17,233 bases of DNA from positions 1 to 17,233 of the forward strand of contig JAKLPX010000218.1 in NCBI GenBank assembly GCA_022013635.1. Direction: 5' to 3'. The translations under genes and the position numbers were made by a program. Source of the stretch: Candidatus Delongbacteria bacterium (GTDB lineage Bacteria > UBA4055). The notes below the pieces were generated by a model. It saw nothing but the letters and a program-made list of their open reading frames with translations, was not told the origin of the DNA and did no database searches. Below, piece by piece: positions 15,398-17,233 of this stretch (position 1 is the first letter of the stretch; each line of letters starts with the position of its first letter).

Positions 15398-16063
15398 TTA
15401 TTTCGAATTAACTTCTGGGAATAATAAATCCGCAATACCACCTCCTACTTCATGAGCGACAAGATTAGCTTCATAACCAGGATAGGCAAACTCCCCTACT
15501 GGTCTTCCTTCCAACCACCTTTCGTGCATTTCTTTATGAAGGCAAACAGGCATCCTTTTCTTGTTGTTATGAATTTCAGACATTAATACATTAGCTTCAG
15601 TAGTCAAGATGCTGTAAGTTCTAAATTGCTTTCCTGTTTCTGAATTTGTCCAGAGATTATAAATCCCTGCTAAAGAAAAAATATCGTGGTCCTTAATTGA
15701 AATTTCAAACTTCTTTTTCACCTTTCCTTTTGCATCCATCCATTGCCACTCATAAAAAGAATGTGCTGGAATTAAGCATCTATTTTTTACAGAATTTTTG
15801 AAAGAAGCTAAAGTTTCTACAGTTTCAATTTTTGCATTTAGGGTATTGGCTTTTTTCAAAAAATCTGGCTTTCCCCAGCTAGGAATTAAGCCCCACTTCC
15901 CAACAACAATTTCTGTGGGAGCAGAATCTATGATTAATGCAGTTTCAGGATAATTAAATCCATTTAATTCATCTAGAAGGTGATACTCATGTTCAAGCTC
16001 GTGAGCTTCGTAGTACTCTTCTGCTTGCTCTATGGAAAAATTGGTATTGAATCTATAGCACAT
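15398..16063 (-). CDS. yedK: SRAP-domain abasic-site crosslinking protein (YedK/HMCES)
   Basis: This is a 221-aa protein. SRAP proteins bind single-stranded DNA and form a thiazolidine crosslink between Cys2 and an abasic site, shielding it from nucleases and error-prone synthesis. All key residues are present: Cys2 (after Met removal), N76 in LNAKIET (the conserved NAR-type Asn), E105 in HSFYEW and H165 in MSEIHNNKKRMPV. The GKWGLIPSWG block is at 55-64. The length matches E. coli YedK (about 222 aa). The gene is close to the polymerase pair and the S24 regulator, in line with the family's frequent association with SOS mutagenesis genes. It is preceded by a secreted KTSC-like gene 37 bp upstream and followed by the 129-aa gene. 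Confidence 0.92.
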   Translation of the reverse strand: MCYRFNTNFSIEQAEEYYEAHELEHEYHLLDELNGFNYPETALIIDSAPTEIVVGKWGLIPSWGKPDFLKKANTLNAKIETVETLASFKNSVKNRCLIPAHSFYEWQWMDAKGKVKKKFEISIKDHDIFSLAGIYNLWTNSETGKQFRTYSILTTEANVLMSEIHNNKKRMPVCLHKEMHERWLEGRPVGEFAYPGYEANLVAHEVGGGIADLLFPEVNSK

Positions 16064-16100
16064 ATCTTTTTGTTAAAAAGTTAATGGATTTTTAAGTAAC

Positions 16101-16451
16101 TTAGTTACAATCACATGTATGGTCCATTATGTATTGGTGGAAAGCCTCACCCCATCCATCATACATTCCTACTGATTTAAATTTTGCCCATCTTTCTCTA
16201 CTAATCCCACAAAATATGTAAGGTTTACCGGAATAATCGTACTCATTGCTTTTTAAATAAGCAATTACAAGACCCCCTCCTTCAACTTGATAAAATTCTG
16301 CTTTTGCAATCATTGTAGAACCATAGGGACTGACTCTATCTGGATATGGGTCTTCTGATTTTGCATAACTCACCAAATCACTGCATGAAGTGCTTTGTGA
16401 ACTATAAAGTGTTGAAAATAATAATGCGCCAAAAAGTAAAATAAATTTCAT
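16101..16451 (-). CDS. Secreted KTSC-like small protein
   Basis: This is a 116-aa protein with an N-terminal signal peptide (MKFILLFGALLFSTLYSSQS) and four Cys in the mature part, two of them in the terminal CDC. The mature part aligns by eye with the lipoprotein encoded at 9546-9923: both begin CSxx, then STMIAKAEFY / SSWIRGAQYY, then a Tyr-containing strand, RERWAKFKS / IEVWKEFKN, and a final GxxFxxYI / GRFYIKNL. A divergent KTSC fold is therefore likely, but less sure than for the other copy. It is 37 bp upstream of the SRAP gene in the same direction. I see no clear promoter immediately upstream. Confidence 0.55.
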   Translation of the reverse strand: MKFILLFGALLFSTLYSSQSTSCSDLVSYAKSEDPYPDRVSPYGSTMIAKAEFYQVEGGGLVIAYLKSNEYDYSGKPYIFCGISRERWAKFKSVGMYDGWGEAFHQYIMDHTCDCN

Positions 16452-16766
16452 ATTTGTTTTTTTATAAAATTAGTAAATTTTTAGGTTAAATATTCGAGGA
16501 ACAATATAATTTACCAACGATAAAAAAGCAATTTCCTATTTTTAAAAACTAATACCCTTAATTTCCCTAATGAAAAGTGCAAATTCAAAATATACCGAAC
16601 TTAATAATTCAGAAAAGTGCAGATTAGTTTGCCAGGCTATGACGTTAAATTCCATGTTTTAGCTCCTCTATCTAGATGAAGTTGTATTTATAACCTTAAA
16701 CAAAATTATTAGTTTCAAAACTGGTTATTTTAATTTGCAGTTTTCTCGCACTCATTCGTCAAAAGT
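16452..16766. other. Noncoding interval upstream of the secreted KTSC-like gene
   Basis: No gene is visible in 315 bp. It holds the near-identical direct repeats at 16572-16585 and 16612-16625, a TAATTTTG element on the minus strand (16708-16701), and a hairpin AAAACTG/CAGTTTT (16717-16744) that could weakly terminate the TOPRIM gene but lacks a clean T run. Confidence 0.45.
16572..16625. repeat. Two direct repeats GAAAAGTGCA(A/G)ATT, 40-bp period
   Basis: The copies at 16572-16585 and 16612-16625 match at 13 of 14 positions and are exactly 40 bp apart, about four helical turns, so two bound proteins would face the same side. Confidence 0.45.
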
Positions 16767-17233
16767 CTAAATGCCTAACACAATAAATAAATCGTTTAAT
16801 AGTAACTTAAAATTATCCAACTCCGAGGAATTGATGCTCACATCAACTTGCTTCCTAAAATCATCTTTTTTGATTTTCTTCACCTTATTTAAATAGTAAA
16901 AATAATCATCTTCAATACCTTGACCTTTGCAATACTCTTTAAATGAAGTGTGAAACTGTATCCACTTTTGGGGAGGCTCTATAAAACCTGGATTTCTCAT
17001 TTCTAAATAAGATAATTCTTCAGCCCTTTTAAGAACTGTGATAGGAAATAAGGATTCTATATCAATTTCAATTTTAATACCTTTTTTGTAAAAATTTAAT
17101 ACATCAGTATTATAGATTGGCTTTAGCTCAAAACACTTGAAAGTTTTTAGCTGATTTTCAGTAAATGCCTTAGTTGCCAAAACCTTTTTAGCCTTTATAC
17201 CTGCATCGTCTTGATCTAATAATCCAACACACC
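16767..17233 (-). CDS. TOPRIM-domain protein, C-terminal part (possible OLD-type nuclease), partial
   Basis: The frame is open through the right edge, so the N-terminus is missing; at least 155 codons are visible. The visible part begins with a TOPRIM strand and DxD motif, CVGLLDQDDAGIKAKK (first codons at the edge), matching the second TOPRIM signature (h-h-h-D-x-D-x-A/x-G). This is followed by a helix and a C-terminal region with the block IEIDIESLFPITVLKRAEELSYLE and a basic helical tail. TOPRIM domains with this arrangement occur at the C-terminus of OLD-family AAA ATPase nucleases, often phage-defence proteins, but stand-alone TOPRIM proteins and primases are possible. A TTG at 17180 is an internal codon, not the start. 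The ATPase part, if it exists, lies beyond the window. Confidence 0.6.
   Translation of the reverse strand, partial: CVGLLDQDDAGIKAKKVLATKAFTENQLKTFKCFELKPIYNTDVLNFYKKGIKIEIDIESLFPITVLKRAEELSYLEMRNPGFIEPPQKWIQFHTSFKEYCKGQGIEDDYFYYLNKVKKIKKDDFRKQVDVSINSSELDNFKLLLNDLFIVLGI

Larger units (their letters stand above)
4505..17233. mobile_element. Left part of a probable integrative element or genomic island
   Basis: The left edge is the truncated tRNA at 4482-4511, and the right edge is outside the window. Base composition becomes clearly more AT-rich here than in 1-4480. The content is accessory: XRE and S24 regulators, a short RadC/JAB protein typical of Bacteroidetes conjugative elements, an extra DnaE-like polymerase with a Y-family polymerase, SRAP, small unknown proteins and a TOPRIM protein. 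No integrase, excisionase, relaxase or tra gene is visible, so integrative conjugative element, prophage and plain island cannot be told apart. Confidence 0.6.

Noticed and set aside
16064..16083. Possible S24-regulator operator (TTGTTAAAAAGTTAA) upstream of SRAP
   Set aside because: It resembles the TTGCTAA dyad in one half only and reads as a direct rather than an inverted repeat.
4505..17233. CRISPR arrays, insertion sequences, rRNA or intact tRNA genes
   Set aside because: None seen: no regularly spaced repeats, no transposase motifs, and no cloverleaf besides the truncated tRNA end.

Overview
The window looks like Bacteroidetes DNA, most likely a flavobacterium of the Chryseobacterium/Elizabethkingia kind. 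This rests on AT-rich sequence, promoters of the TTTG-N19/20-TAnnTTTG type, few Shine-Dalgarno sequences and the overall protein style. The genus is inference.

Region 1 (1 to about 4480) is chromosomal backbone, visibly richer in G+C. It carries a lipoprotein glycosidase of the GHL10/DUF187 (DigH-like) family, a trimethylamine-monooxygenase-type flavoprotein (Tmm), and a class I SAM-dependent methyltransferase, separated by clear intrinsic terminators.

The boundary is at 4482-4511. Here the minus strand carries only the last ~17 nt of a tRNA gene (half of the T-loop, the T-stem 3' strand, the acceptor 3' strand and the discriminator), followed by that gene's own terminator. The rest of the tRNA is missing, and the sequence to the right becomes AT-rich and accessory in content. 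This is the expected left end of an integrative element inserted in a tRNA 3' end, and the sequence also forms an inverted 9-bp/6-bp/9-bp arrangement like a tyrosine-recombinase core site. The element would run off the right edge, so it is longer than 12.7 kb here. No integrase, relaxase or conjugation gene is in view.

Region 2 (4505-7430) is a leftward group of small membrane proteins of unknown function (one RDD-like). A strong Bacteroidetes promoter drives it, and a divergent small XRE repressor sits opposite. Two DNA dyads lie between them.

Region 3 (7430-8674) holds a short RadC/JAB protein, an unrecognised 131-aa protein, a 53-bp near-perfect hairpin and a G-rich noncoding stretch.

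Region 4 (8675-16451) is a mutagenic DNA-synthesis and DNA-damage cassette. A Y-family polymerase is translationally coupled to a DnaE2-like polymerase. A LexA/UmuD-type XRE-S24 regulator is divergent to them, with an operator-like dyad at its own start. An SRAP (YedK/HMCES) abasic-site crosslinking protein lies beyond it with a small unknown partner. Two secreted KTSC-like proteins and a WG-repeat protein are interleaved. A plausible reading is that the S24 regulator, inactivated by RecA filament, derepresses the polymerases while SRAP guards abasic sites.

Region 5 (16767 to the right edge) is the C-terminal part of a TOPRIM-domain protein, possibly an OLD-type nuclease, which continues beyond the window.
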